The notes beneath the pieces were generated by a model, which had not been told where the DNA came from, searched no databases, and saw only the letters and a list, made by a program, of their open reading frames with translations. The translations under genes and the position numbers were made by a program. Positions 42,701-51,002 of a stretch of 64,000 bases of DNA are shown piece after piece. Numbering within the stretch: the stretch's first letter is position 1; each line of letters begins with the position of its first letter. Source of the DNA: an uncultured Bacteroidales bacterium (GTDB lineage Bacteria > Bacteroidota > Bacteroidia > Bacteroidales > Muribaculaceae); assembly GCA_947644715.1 (NCBI GenBank), contig CANSAP010000008.1, positions 1-64,000 on the forward strand. The letters run 5' to 3'.

Positions 42701-44195
42701 CAGGAGCATCATTACCCATAGAGACCACCGGCTCCTGAGAATTCAGAGCCATCGGCTTGAGAATACGCTCAATCTCCTCACGATTATAGCCGAATGCCGA
42801 CAGTTGCCGCTCCATGTCAGCCACTTCATGTGTCACTTTACGTCCACTGCGCAACTTGCTGAGTTCTATGCGGTTATCATTCAACCACTCACCATAAGGA
42901 TGCTCCGAGGCAAGCGCCTGCTTGATTTCCCGGTCAATCAGGATGCGACCCGCCTCAGTGTCAACCATAAGTATCTTGCCCGGCTTCAACCGAGCCTTAT
43001 GCTCAATGTCAGCGGCATCAACGGCCAGCACACCCGTCTCCGACGCAATAATCATCTCACCACTCTTAGTCACAAGAGTGCGCGCAGGGCGCAACCCGTT
43101 GCGGTCAAGCATACCCCCGGCATACCGCCCGTCAGAAAAAATGATAGCAGCAGGGCCATCCCAGGGAGCCATGAAAATCGAATGATACTCATAGAAGGCC
43201 AGCAGCTTGCGAGAAATGGGATTCTGGTCATTACAGCTCTCAGGCACAAGCATCGCAAGCGCATGCGGCAGACTCATGCCCGAACGCACAAAGAACTCCA
43301 ATGCATTATCCATCGAAGCACTGTCACTCATGCCCGGCTGAATAACCGGACCTATGCCGCTCATCTCCCCAAGATTCTCAGGATCAATCACTGCCTCACG
43401 CGTAGACATCCAAAAACGATTCCCACGAATAGTGTTAATCTCACCATTATGCCCAATCAGGCGGAAAGGCTGCGCAAGCCGCCACTGCGGAAACGTATTA
43501 GTCGAAAACCGCGAATGAACAAGCGCTATCGCACTCGTGAAATATGGACTCTGAAGGTCCTTGAAATAGAGCCGGAGCTGAGCCGAAGAGAGCATACCCT
43601 TGTAAATGAGCGTGCGTGTAGACATACTCACAACGTAGCACCCCTCCTTATCCTCAATCTCACCACTCTCCAGCACCCCCTGCTCAATCCGCTTGCGAAT
43701 AACATAGAGAAGAACCTCAAGACGCTCCTGATTGTCACAGCCCACAATGAAGAGCTGCCGAATCACAGGCTCACTCGCCAAAGCATCATCACCAAGCACC
43801 GAAGAGTCAACCGGCACATCACGACTGTGCATCAGAAACAAACCCTGAGCCTTTATCTCTCGGTCTATGATAGCCTCGAACTCCCGGCGGTCACGCTCCC
43901 CCTGAGGCAGAAACACCATCCCAACCCCATAACGACCCTTCTCCGGCACCGGTATCCCATTCAGCAAAATAAACTCATGAGGAATCTGCACCATAATGCC
44001 GGCACCGTCACCTGTCTTATCGTCGGCACCCTCAGCTCCTCGATGAGCCATGTGCTCAAGCACCTTCAGCCCCTGATCAACTATATGATGATGCTTGCTG
44101 CCATCAATCTTAACCACGAGACCCACTCCACATCCGTCATGCTCATATGCGGGAGAATACAGTCCTCCCCCCTGTCTGCTGTCTTTATTACCCAT
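39732..44195 (-). CDS. gltB: Glutamate synthase large subunit
   Basis: GltB makes two glutamates from glutamine and 2-oxoglutarate. The 1487-residue protein has the N-terminal glutaminase domain (nucleophile Cys22 in EHDGCGVGL), the central domain, the FMN-binding synthase domain, the [3Fe-4S] cysteines (CCMVRKCHTNTCPKG) and the C-terminal GXGXG beta-helix (GLSGGRIVV, GATSGELYVNGRVGERF). The small NADPH-binding subunit GltD normally follows, but the downstream neighbour is a convergent gene and the upstream one is unrelated. The enzyme either uses a distant gltD or takes electrons from ferredoxin. A minus-strand promoter is at 44261-44292. Confidence 0.95.
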   Translation of the reverse strand: MGNKDSRQGGGLYSPAYEHDGCGVGLVVKIDGSKHHHIVDQGLKVLEHMAHRGAEGADDKTGDGAGIMVQIPHEFILLNGIPVPEKGRYGVGMVFLPQGERDRREFEAIIDREIKAQGLFLMHSRDVPVDSSVLGDDALASEPVIRQLFIVGCDNQERLEVLLYVIRKRIEQGVLESGEIEDKEGCYVVSMSTRTLIYKGMLSSAQLRLYFKDLQSPYFTSAIALVHSRFSTNTFPQWRLAQPFRLIGHNGEINTIRGNRFWMSTREAVIDPENLGEMSGIGPVIQPGMSDSASMDNALEFFVRSGMSLPHALAMLVPESCNDQNPISRKLLAFYEYHSIFMAPWDGPAAIIFSDGRYAGGMLDRNGLRPARTLVTKSGEMIIASETGVLAVDAADIEHKARLKPGKILMVDTEAGRILIDREIKQALASEHPYGEWLNDNRIELSKLRSGRKVTHEVADMERQLSAFGYNREEIERILKPMALNSQEPVVSMGNDAPAAVLSAQPQRFFNYFRQQFAQVTNPPIDPIREELVMSLTSYVGAVRKNILNPSQELCNVVRMPSPIVSDGELDILRNLQYKGFRTITLPMLFEAEGGVTALEGAIDRLCRDAECAVDEGYNYMVLSDRGVTAALAPIPSLLALSAVHHHLVSRRKRSQIAIIVESGEVCEVMHVSLLMGYGASAVNPYMVFALLKDMVGRGELQLDYDGAEQHYIKAVNKGILKIMSKMGISTIRSYRGCALFEALGVSSRLLNHYMGGTTPSPIEGIDIEDIAADILKLHSKAWSADAPELEDAGQYMFRRGGELHAWNPPVVRALQAATREGDYEKFLDFVRLVEEKPEPIFLRDMIGVESDREPISVDEVESEQSIMRRFCTEAMSFGAISREAHEALAIAMNEIGGMSNTGEGGEDPARNQRRPDGTWARSSVKQVASGRFGVDAEYLVNAAEIQIKVAQGAKPGEGGQLPGFKVDEVIARTRRSIPGITLISPPPHHDIYSIEDLAQLIFDLKNVNPEAQISVKLVAESGVGTIAAGVAKAKADKILISGCDGGTGASPAGSMKHAGVPAEIGLAEIQQTLVRNNLRGKLRLQVDGQLKSPHDIMVAAMLGAEEYGFGTAALVVLGCCMVRKCHTNTCPKGVATQSPELRKKFVGRYEHLINYFRFMARSVRERLAAMGYRSLDEIVGRADLLRRRASAEGSKQAKLDFSRLFFRVEGENALHFETEQDHKLDSVKDAALLQLIGNAIELKQEISLGMPIVNTDRSVGAMLSGYVTKRFGSSGLPEDSVRLKFTGSAGQSFGAFLCKGLTFRLEGDANDYLGKGLSGGRIVVVPPREATFEACRNTIAGNTLLYGATSGELYVNGRVGERFAVRNSGAIAVVEGVGDHGCEYMTGGRVVVLGKIGRNFAAGMSGGVAYIWNGTGNLDYYVNMDLVELTLLREDYEIAELHDLIERHHRFTGSPLAARILADWESYLPQFLKVTSVEYKKIALPG

Positions 44196-44260
44196 TTTTC
44201 TAAACTGCGTAAACTAATTTTTAGACGACGATTAAACCCTATCGCCTGTAATACTGGCGA

Positions 44261-44292
44261 CAAAATTAATGCAAATATTTCACTTATCCAAC
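44261..44292 (-). promoter_or_regulatory. Promoter for gltB
   Basis: On the minus strand TAATTTTG (44268 to 44261) is preceded, after 20 bp, by GTTG (44292 to 44289). The leader would be about 60 nt. Confidence 0.5.
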
Positions 44293-44351
44293 TTTTCTAC
44301 ACATTATTTATCAATACGCAGCCCTTATAAGCATCCATTCCGAACACATAA

Positions 44352-44383
44352 TTTCACCAAATGAAGAAGTTTAACTAACTTTG
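44352..44383 (+). promoter_or_regulatory. Promoter for the DUF2130 gene
   Basis: TAACTTTG (44376-44383) is a good -7 box, and TTTC lies at -33 (44352-44355) with a 20-bp spacer. The ATG is 23 bp downstream. Confidence 0.55.
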
Positions 44384-44405
44384 TACTAACAATATACTTC
44401 CTCCC

Positions 44406-45803
44406 ATGAAAGAACTTTTGAAAGAACTTCGATGCCCCAACTGCGGCAGCGTTTTCCACGTTGACAAAGACATGTTCGCCTCCCTTGCAAATCAGGTGCG
44501 CGACAAGGCCTTCGACGACGAGCTGAAACGCCGTGCCTGCGACTTGCAGGAAAAACTCAAAAGCGACTTCGAACTGCAGAGAGCAAAAGATGAACAGCAC
44601 TTCGCCCGCCAACTCTCCGAACGAGACCTGTCCCTCGACCGGCGCACGGCTGAAATCAACATGCTCAAGGAGAAAGTAGCCTCCGTGGCCGACAAAACGC
44701 GCCTCGACATGGCCGACACCATCGCTCGCCGCGACGAAGAAATCGCTCGACTGCGCCAGCAATTAGCCTCCGCAGAACAAAGCAAAAAGCTCGAAATCGA
44801 AGCCGAAAGACTCCGACAACAGCAGCAAATGCAGGCAAAAATCAACGACCTCACCAACACCCTCGAAACATCCCGACGCGAAGCTGCATCCCAACTCGCC
44901 TCCCTCAAAGAAAAACACTCGCTCATCGTCAGCGAAAAAGAAAAGGAGATAGAGTACTACAAAGACTTCAAGATGCGCATGTCAACCAAACTCATCGGCG
45001 AATCACTCGAAATCCACTGCAGCACCCTCTTCGAGCAAGCCCGCAGCATGGGACTCTTCCCCGACGCACAATTCAGCAAAGACAACGACGCCCGAACAGG
45101 CTCAAAAGGAGACTTCATCTTCCGTGACTTCATCGACGGCGAGGAATACATCTCCATAATGTTCGAAATGAAGAACGAAGCCGACACAACGGCTACCAAA
45201 CACAAAAACACCGACTTCCTCGAAAAACTCAACAAAGACCGCAACGAGAAACACTGCGAATTCGCCGTGCTCGTCTCAATGCTCGAACGCGACAACGAGC
45301 TCTACAACGCCGGAATCGTAAACCTCTCACATCGCTACCCGAAGATGTATGTCATTCGCCCGCAGATGTTTATGCCCCTCATTGCCCTGCTATGCCACGC
45401 CGCGCAGAAAAGCTCCTCACAGATACGCGAACTACGCTCAGAGCTCGAACTGGCTCGCGCCCAGTCACTTGACGTCTCAAAATTCGAAAAACGCCGAAAC
45501 GACTTCGCGGCAGCATTCTCCAAACTCGTCAAAGACCACAATAAAAAAACCGAAGACGCAACCTCCGGTATCGACAAAATCATAAACTCACTCGAAAAAC
45601 AGATTGCTGAACTGCGAAAAGTGAGAGACCTCTTCTCAACAGCCGACAAAAAACTCCTTCAAGCCGAAGACCTCATTGAAAACAAATTCACAATAAAGAA
45701 ACTGACCTACGGCAACCCAACAATGCGTGCCAAATTTGAAGAAGCCCGCAAGCAAAACCCCGACCCCGGCGCAGAACAAAACCCCGACGCCGGTGACGAA
45801 TAA
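44406..45803 (+). CDS. DUF2130 coiled-coil protein with a nuclease-like core
   Basis: The 465-residue protein begins with a CPNC knuckle (RCPNCGSVFHVD), then a long charged coiled coil (about 35-190). A globular core follows with GSKGDFIF (Asp236) and FEMKNE (Glu254-x-Lys256), the D...ExK pattern of PD-(D/E)XK nucleases. A second coiled coil (350-430) and an Asn/Pro/Gly-rich tail end it. The family is known only as DUF2130. Nuclease activity is an inference from motif spacing. The gene has its own promoter and no partner genes of a known defence or repair system. Confidence 0.8.
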   Translation: MKELLKELRCPNCGSVFHVDKDMFASLANQVRDKAFDDELKRRACDLQEKLKSDFELQRAKDEQHFARQLSERDLSLDRRTAEINMLKEKVASVADKTRLDMADTIARRDEEIARLRQQLASAEQSKKLEIEAERLRQQQQMQAKINDLTNTLETSRREAASQLASLKEKHSLIVSEKEKEIEYYKDFKMRMSTKLIGESLEIHCSTLFEQARSMGLFPDAQFSKDNDARTGSKGDFIFRDFIDGEEYISIMFEMKNEADTTATKHKNTDFLEKLNKDRNEKHCEFAVLVSMLERDNELYNAGIVNLSHRYPKMYVIRPQMFMPLIALLCHAAQKSSSQIRELRSELELARAQSLDVSKFEKRRNDFAAAFSKLVKDHNKKTEDATSGIDKIINSLEKQIAELRKVRDLFSTADKKLLQAEDLIENKFTIKKLTYGNPTMRAKFEEARKQNPDPGAEQNPDAGDE

Positions 45804-45839
45804 ACATTCCTTCGGAGTCCATTGGCTTTAGTGTATATC

Positions 45840-45858
45840 TAAGAGTGTGTCTAAAAAT
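45840..45858. repeat. Solitary TAAGAGTGTGTCTAAAAAT end motif
   Basis: All 19 bases match the end of the 55507 element, 37 bp after the DUF2130 stop codon, but no inverted partner is nearby. The following GACAG...CTGTC pair (45859-45884) may form a terminator. Confidence 0.6.
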
Positions 45859-45890
45859 GACAGGCGCGTGGAAAACGGGCTGTCACTCGC

Positions 45891-46490
45891 TTACTTGCCG
45901 TATTTCGCTGCAACCTCCTGCGGAATCTCGCCCGCTGCGCGCGTACTGATGCCCAACGCAAAACCCTTCAGAAAGCGATTATAAGTATCCTCATCCTCCC
46001 CGCAGGCCTGACGAAAGTCTGCAATCTCCCTGTCAACCTGGCCAATCTTGAGCTTCTTGTCCATAACATCATTAACATACTCAAGCCCCAACTGATAACC
46101 AGCCTTGTCAGGGTCAACCAAAGCACTCTTCTTATAAAGCTTCAGCTTGCTGACCAACGGCAACTGCTTTGTGTAATCATCCATCGCAAGAGCATAAAGC
46201 TCATACTCCTTCTCGCCCCTATTCATGTAAATATAGGCATCCACATCCGAAAAATTATTGATGCTAACCCCCTTGACCTCACCTATCGCAGCCTTACACA
46301 GATACATCGCCAAAGAGTCCATCGGCATCCCGCTCTCAATCAGCATCCGCACCTTAACCGTGTCAGCACTCGCCGCAAAATCCTTCGACATGCGCGACGT
46401 CGTGGCATCCTCCGCACTATCACTCTTGCACGAACTCAAGGACACCATAACTACAGCCACAGCCACTAACAAAATCTTCTGTATTGACAT
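45891..46490 (-). CDS. Putative lipoprotein, unknown function
   Basis: The 199-residue protein has a lipoprotein signal peptide (MSIQKILLVAVAVVMVSLSSC, Cys21). The body is mostly helical, with repeated short Asp/Lys-rich segments. I do not recognise a domain. No catalytic motif or metal site is visible. It has its own predicted -7 box at 46521-46529 and lies downstream of a small membrane protein gene. Confidence 0.7.
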   Translation of the reverse strand: MSIQKILLVAVAVVMVSLSSCKSDSAEDATTSRMSKDFAASADTVKVRMLIESGMPMDSLAMYLCKAAIGEVKGVSINNFSDVDAYIYMNRGEKEYELYALAMDDYTKQLPLVSKLKLYKKSALVDPDKAGYQLGLEYVNDVMDKKLKIGQVDREIADFRQACGEDEDTYNRFLKGFALGISTRAAGEIPQEVAAKYGK

Positions 46491-46520
46491 AACTCGTTTG
46501 CTTCAAGATGATTTAACACT

Positions 46521-46529
46521 GCAAAAGTA
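46521..46529 (-). promoter_or_regulatory. -7 box for the lipoprotein gene
   Basis: TACTTTTGC on the minus strand, 30 bp upstream of the start codon, matches TAnnTTTGc. No clear -33 box is present. Confidence 0.4.
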
Positions 46530-46625
46530 GTTAATTTATTTGAAAGCAGGAAGCAATCACGACATTTTTCGAGGACGGAAGCACACAATATTCCGCGCAG
46601 ACACCAAGCAGCAGAACGCTGACAA

Positions 46626-46853
46626 TCATTTCTCACGGAAAAAGAAACTGTAAAACAGGCTGTGCCGGCTCACACCCTCACTGTTCCCCGCCTCATAACG
46701 CAGCTCTCGCAAATCATCCTGAAGCCGCCGACCCTTCTCCTCCCCCCTGAAATAAGTCGAAAGGAAATGAATCACAAGCAACACAAGCACGACACCCCCG
46801 AGAATAAACGAGAGCGTAACCACAGCTGCTATGTTGCTTAAAATCTGTTCCAT
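46626..46853 (-). CDS. Small single-helix membrane protein
   Basis: This 75-residue protein has one hydrophobic helix (about 10-32, VVTLSFILGGVVLVLLVIHF) and a charged cytoplasmic tail (RGEEKGRRLQDDLRELRYEAG). I recognise no family. It lies 103 bp downstream of prfB on the same strand. The frame and hydrophobic pattern look like a real small gene, but nothing shows its role. Confidence 0.55.
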   Translation of the reverse strand: MEQILSNIAAVVTLSFILGGVVLVLLVIHFLSTYFRGEEKGRRLQDDLRELRYEAGNSEGVSRHSLFYSFFFREK

Positions 46854-46956
46854 CGCATGTCCGGAGAGAGGCTATACTCTTAGAACACACAATGGAACAG
46901 ATTAGTTGCACGAAGGATGTTAAATATATGTTATAAATGCAAAAGAACGCTGAAGC

Positions 46957-48075
46957 TTACTCTCCGAGCGTAGCCGCAAACTCCATCAGGTAAGCCTTAA
47001 TGAAATCATCGATGTCGCCATCCATCACGCCACCCACGTCAGAAGTCTGATGTCCCGTGCGATGATCCTTAACACGCCGGTCATCAAACACATAGGAGCG
47101 AATCTGGCTGCCCCACTCGATTTTCATCTTGCCTGCCTCAACCTTCGCCTGCTCAGCCATGCGATGCTGCATCTCCTTCTCATACAGAATGGAACGCAAG
47201 TGACGCAAAGCATTCTCCTTATTCTTCGGTTGGTCACGGGTCTCGGTATTCTCAATCAGAATCTCCTCTTCCTCGCCCGTATAGGGATCCTTATATTGGT
47301 AACGAAGTCGAACGCCACTCTCAACCTTGTTCACATTCTGACCACCGGCGCCACCCGAACGGAACGTATCCCAAGAGATGGCCGCCTGAGAAATCTGAAT
47401 ATCGATAGTGTCATCCACCAGCGGGGTCACGAATACCGACGCAAACGAGGTCATACGCTTACCCTGAGCGTTATACGGACTGACACGCACGAGGCGGTGC
47501 ACACCATTCTCACTCTTCAGATAACCATACGCATACGCTCCCTCGATATTAATCGTAGCGCTCTTAATGCCCGCATCGTCACCCTCAAGCAGCTGGGCGA
47601 TTGAAGTCTTGTAGCCATGCTTCTCCGCCCAGCGCAAATACATGCGCATCAACATCTGAGCCCAATCCTGGCTCTCCGTGCCTCCGGCGCCCGAATTGAT
47701 TTTAAGCACAACGTCCATCTTGTCCTCCTCGCGACGCAACATATTGCGAAGCTCCAGACGCTCGATGTCAGCCATAACCTTGGCATAGAGGCTGTCAACC
47801 TCCTCCTCAGTCACCAGCTCATCCTTCACAAAGTCAAAAGCCAGGCGCAATTCCTCAACCTGCTTCGACAGATTCTCATAACCTTCAATCCAAAACCGGA
47901 GGTACTTGATTTTGCGCATCTGCACCTCCGCTGCCTTCTGGTCATTCCAGAAATCAGGCACATGAGTGCGCAACTCCTCCTCCTCAACCTGAATTTTCTT
48001 GGAATCAATGTCGAGATACCGGTTAAGGTCTTCAAGACGCTGCCCGGCCTCCTTGAGTTGTTCGAGAGTTATCAT
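46957..48075 (-). CDS. prfB: Peptide chain release factor 2
   Basis: RF2 ends translation at UGA and UAA. The 372-residue protein has the GGQ motif (SGGAGGQNVNKVES) that enters the peptidyl transferase centre. The codon-recognition tripeptide reads SPY (RVSPYNAQGKRMTSF) where the textbook motif is SPF. At the place where many bacteria have an in-frame UGA and +1 frameshift, the sequence runs through without a stop (NRYLDIDSKK, codons CTC GAC). Autoregulation by frameshifting is therefore absent. It follows the acyl-CoA ligase gene by 9 bp. Confidence 0.93.
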   Translation of the reverse strand: MITLEQLKEAGQRLEDLNRYLDIDSKKIQVEEEELRTHVPDFWNDQKAAEVQMRKIKYLRFWIEGYENLSKQVEELRLAFDFVKDELVTEEEVDSLYAKVMADIERLELRNMLRREEDKMDVVLKINSGAGGTESQDWAQMLMRMYLRWAEKHGYKTSIAQLLEGDDAGIKSATINIEGAYAYGYLKSENGVHRLVRVSPYNAQGKRMTSFASVFVTPLVDDTIDIQISQAAISWDTFRSGGAGGQNVNKVESGVRLRYQYKDPYTGEEEEILIENTETRDQPKNKENALRHLRSILYEKEMQHRMAEQAKVEAGKMKIEWGSQIRSYVFDDRRVKDHRTGHQTSDVGGVMDGDIDDFIKAYLMEFAATLGE

Positions 48076-48084
48076 ATAGTCTAT

Positions 48085-49935
48085 TTATCTGTGTCGAGTG
48101 TTAAATACCGGCGGAGTCGTCAGGAACTCCTCAGGATACATTGCATTAATCTCCTTCGCATAACGCTCCGCAATCACATTGCGGCGAAGCTTCAGAGTGT
48201 TCGTAATCTCCCCCGACTCCATCGTAAACGGATTCGGAAGCAGCGTGACACGCTTGACCGTCTCAAAGGGTGCCATCCCCTTCTGATCCTGCTTGATGCG
48301 GCTGAGATAGAACTCTATCACCCTCTCATTCCGGCACAGGCTCTCACTCCGGAAATCAATTATCCCCTGCTTCTCCGCCCATGAGCGAAGAGTGCTGAAA
48401 TTAGGCACTACCAAAGCAGAGACATACTTGCGGGCATCACCGATGACAGCCACCTGGTCAATATACGGATCGGCAACCAACAGAGCCTCAGTGGCCTGCG
48501 GAGAGATATACTTGCCGTTAGAGGTCTTGAACATATCCTTCTTCCTGTGCGTCAGCACCAAAGCCCCCTGCTGATTCATGAACCCCGCATCACCGGTATG
48601 CAGGTAGCCGTCAGCAGTGAAAGCCTCCGCATTAGCCGCGGGATTCTCATAATACCCGGGAGTCACCGTCGGACCCTTCACCAATATCTCACCATCATCC
48701 GAAATCTTGACCTCAACCATAGGCATAGGGGTGCCAACCGTCCCTATCTCATAATCCGTGTGAGGATAACAGGACACAGTAGCAGTCGTCTCCGTCATGC
48801 CATAACCGAAAATCAAGTCTATGCCCATCTTCCGCATAGTACCGCAGATTTTATCAGAAAGCGCAGCGCCGGCTGTCGGAAAGAAATTCGGCGAAGGGAT
48901 ACCGATGGTCTCACGCACCTGCGAGAACAGCTTCCTGTCCCAAAAGGCATATTCCTTCCGGAGAAGCCACGGAGCACGCAGCCCCAATCGCTTGTAATGC
49001 AGATTCATGCGCGCACCCACCCTCATCGCTCTGTGCACCATCAGCCGAGCCAAGGGATTCATCCGGCTGATGCGATGAATGATGCCCGTGTAAATCTTCT
49101 CCCAGAACCGAGGGACGCAACACATCAGATTCGGATGCACCTCATGGAGAGAACGCTCAATATCCCGCGGGTCATAATTGAAAGCTATCCGCAAACCCTT
49201 CGCCATGCAAAAGAAAGTCCAAGCCTTCTCAAAGACATGGCTCATAGGCAAGAAACAGAGCGAGAGCTCATGCTCCTCAATCTCAGGCAGACGCTTCAAG
49301 TGCTCACGCACGGCAGCCTCAAAGTTGCCATGAGTAAGCATCACCCCCTTGGGCTCACCAGTGGTGCCGGAAGTATAGATGAGCGAAGCTAAATCCTGCG
49401 GTGTGCCCTGCGAAGCCCGAGCCTTAACATCCGCCAGAAGAGCCGAATTCCCCTTGGCCAGAAACTCCGACCAGCCAAGCGTAGTAGCATCTTCGGCGTC
49501 AGCCACACCTGCGCGCTCACAAAGAAGCACAATCTGATCCACTGCCTGAGGATGCGCCTCAGCAAAACAGCGAGCCATCTCATACTGCTCCCTCGCTCCC
49601 GCAAAGATAATGCGCGCTCCGCTGTGCAACATTATATAGTCAAACTGCTCCTGCGAACAGTAAGCATATATCGGCACACCGCAGATTCTATGGAAGAAAC
49701 AGGCAAACTCCACCTGCAACGCCTCCGGACGATTGGGAGTGCACAGAGCAGCCTTGGATGCCTCAGCCGCTCCAAGCGCCATCAACGCACACGCAGCCCG
49801 CTCCGTGGCATGAATAAAATCAGCCCACGTAAAGGTGCGCCACACCGTCTCGCCCGGAGCCTTGAACGAGCAGAACTCACGGTCATGATAAGTATCCGCT
49901 TGCTCATATAACCGGTCTATCAGATAGTTTGCCAT
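48085..49935 (-). CDS. Long-chain fatty acid--CoA ligase (AMP-forming)
   Basis: This 616-residue ANL-family enzyme activates fatty acids with ATP and joins them to CoA. The P-loop-like AMP motif IYTSGTTGEPKGVMLTHGN, the A5 region FGYGMTETTATVSCYP and the LHTGDAGFMNQQG segment are present. The C-terminal hinge and lid contain HRKKDMFKTSNGKYISP. The large inserted region and length fit the long-chain (FAA1-like) group found in Bacteroidetes. It lies 45 bp after bioB and 9 bp before prfB. Confidence 0.9.
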   Translation of the reverse strand: MANYLIDRLYEQADTYHDREFCSFKAPGETVWRTFTWADFIHATERAACALMALGAAEASKAALCTPNRPEALQVEFACFFHRICGVPIYAYCSQEQFDYIMLHSGARIIFAGAREQYEMARCFAEAHPQAVDQIVLLCERAGVADAEDATTLGWSEFLAKGNSALLADVKARASQGTPQDLASLIYTSGTTGEPKGVMLTHGNFEAAVREHLKRLPEIEEHELSLCFLPMSHVFEKAWTFFCMAKGLRIAFNYDPRDIERSLHEVHPNLMCCVPRFWEKIYTGIIHRISRMNPLARLMVHRAMRVGARMNLHYKRLGLRAPWLLRKEYAFWDRKLFSQVRETIGIPSPNFFPTAGAALSDKICGTMRKMGIDLIFGYGMTETTATVSCYPHTDYEIGTVGTPMPMVEVKISDDGEILVKGPTVTPGYYENPAANAEAFTADGYLHTGDAGFMNQQGALVLTHRKKDMFKTSNGKYISPQATEALLVADPYIDQVAVIGDARKYVSALVVPNFSTLRSWAEKQGIIDFRSESLCRNERVIEFYLSRIKQDQKGMAPFETVKRVTLLPNPFTMESGEITNTLKLRRNVIAERYAKEINAMYPEEFLTTPPVFNTRHR

Positions 49936-49980
49936 ATAATTCTAATCAGTTTTTACGTAAAATTCCGAGTCCCGGTGTCG

Positions 49981-50940
49981 CTAAATGTCAAGCCCGCACT
50001 CAGCAAACAGCCGCTTGTCGTCAGCCACCTGATTGCCTATTGAGGTCAACATGTCGCCCATCAGCGCTCCATTCATGCCGCCACGCAGGATGCGGGCAGT
50101 CGACTCCCTGCTCAGGCGCATACGCCCACCCGCAAACCGCAACGTCTTTCGAGGCAACAGAAAGCGGAACACAGCCACCGTGCGGATAACCTCCTCCTCA
50201 CTAATCAGAGGCTGATGCTCCAGCGGAGTCCCTTTTATAGGATTCAGAATATTGAGGGGCACCGAGTCCACATCAAGCTCCCGCAATTCCAACGCGAGGT
50301 CAATGCGATCCTCCATGCTCTCCCCCATGCCTATTATCCCCCCGGAGCAGACCTGCAATCCGGCCGCTCGAGCAGCCCGTATCGTAGCCTTCTTCTCCTC
50401 CGGAGTATGAGTGGTGCACAAATTGGGGAAGAACCGTGCAGAAGTCTCAAGATTACAATGATAGCGCTTTACACCCGCCTCCCGCAACCGATGCATCTGC
50501 TCCTCATCCAGAAGCCCCATCGAAGCACAAAGATACAAGGAAGTCTCCCTCCTCAGTCTCTTATATATATCAAGGAAAGGGGGCATGTCACGCTCAGTTA
50601 CACGCTTGCCGCTCGTGACGAGCGAGAAACGCCGTATTCCGGCCTTTTCATTCTCAGCGGCAGCACGCATAACCTCATCCTGATCAATCGTGTTATATGT
50701 GCGGCATCCGGTGTGATGGCGCGTAGCCTGCGCACACCATTTGCAATCCTCTCCACACAATCCGGAGCGGGCATTCACAATCGAACAGGAATCAACCTTA
50801 CGTCCCACCAGCGCCTCTCGAATGGCATCGGCTGCATCACACAGTTCATCGATGTCCTCATATCGGGCCAACTCAATCGCCTCCTCGCGGGTGACGTCAT
50901 AGCCGGCCAACACCTTTTCGGTAAGTTCAGAAAGATTCAT
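49981..50940 (-). CDS. bioB: Biotin synthase
   Basis: BioB inserts sulfur into dethiobiotin. The 319-residue radical SAM enzyme has the CxxxCxxC motif (CGEDCKWCAQ) for the [4Fe-4S] cluster, YHCNLETS, and a conserved IGMGE segment. No other biotin genes are adjacent. A consensus promoter (50969-51001) lies right upstream, overlapping the end of the preceding gene. No biotin-repressor site could be recognised. Confidence 0.92.
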   Translation of the reverse strand: MNLSELTEKVLAGYDVTREEAIELARYEDIDELCDAADAIREALVGRKVDSCSIVNARSGLCGEDCKWCAQATRHHTGCRTYNTIDQDEVMRAAAENEKAGIRRFSLVTSGKRVTERDMPPFLDIYKRLRRETSLYLCASMGLLDEEQMHRLREAGVKRYHCNLETSARFFPNLCTTHTPEEKKATIRAARAAGLQVCSGGIIGMGESMEDRIDLALELRELDVDSVPLNILNPIKGTPLEHQPLISEEEVIRTVAVFRFLLPRKTLRFAGGRMRLSRESTARILRGGMNGALMGDMLTSIGNQVADDKRLFAECGLDI

Positions 50941-50968
50941 TGCTATTGTTCAATATTATTAACAATCG

Positions 50969-51001
50969 GCAAAGTTAGCAAAAAATCCCTAACAAGCCAA
51001 A
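50969..51001 (-). promoter_or_regulatory. Promoter for bioB
   Basis: On the minus strand TAACTTTGC (50977 to 50969) is preceded, after 20 bp, by TTTG (51001 to 50998). It is an exact consensus in the 62-bp gap before bioB. Confidence 0.65.
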
Positions 51002-51002
51002 T

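Noticed and set aside
42804-44330. A 508-residue open frame antisense to gltB
   Set aside because: It lies wholly within or over the start of a strongly supported gene, its translation is Arg/His/Leu/Thr-rich with no domain, and such frames are a by-product of GC-rich third positions in gltB.
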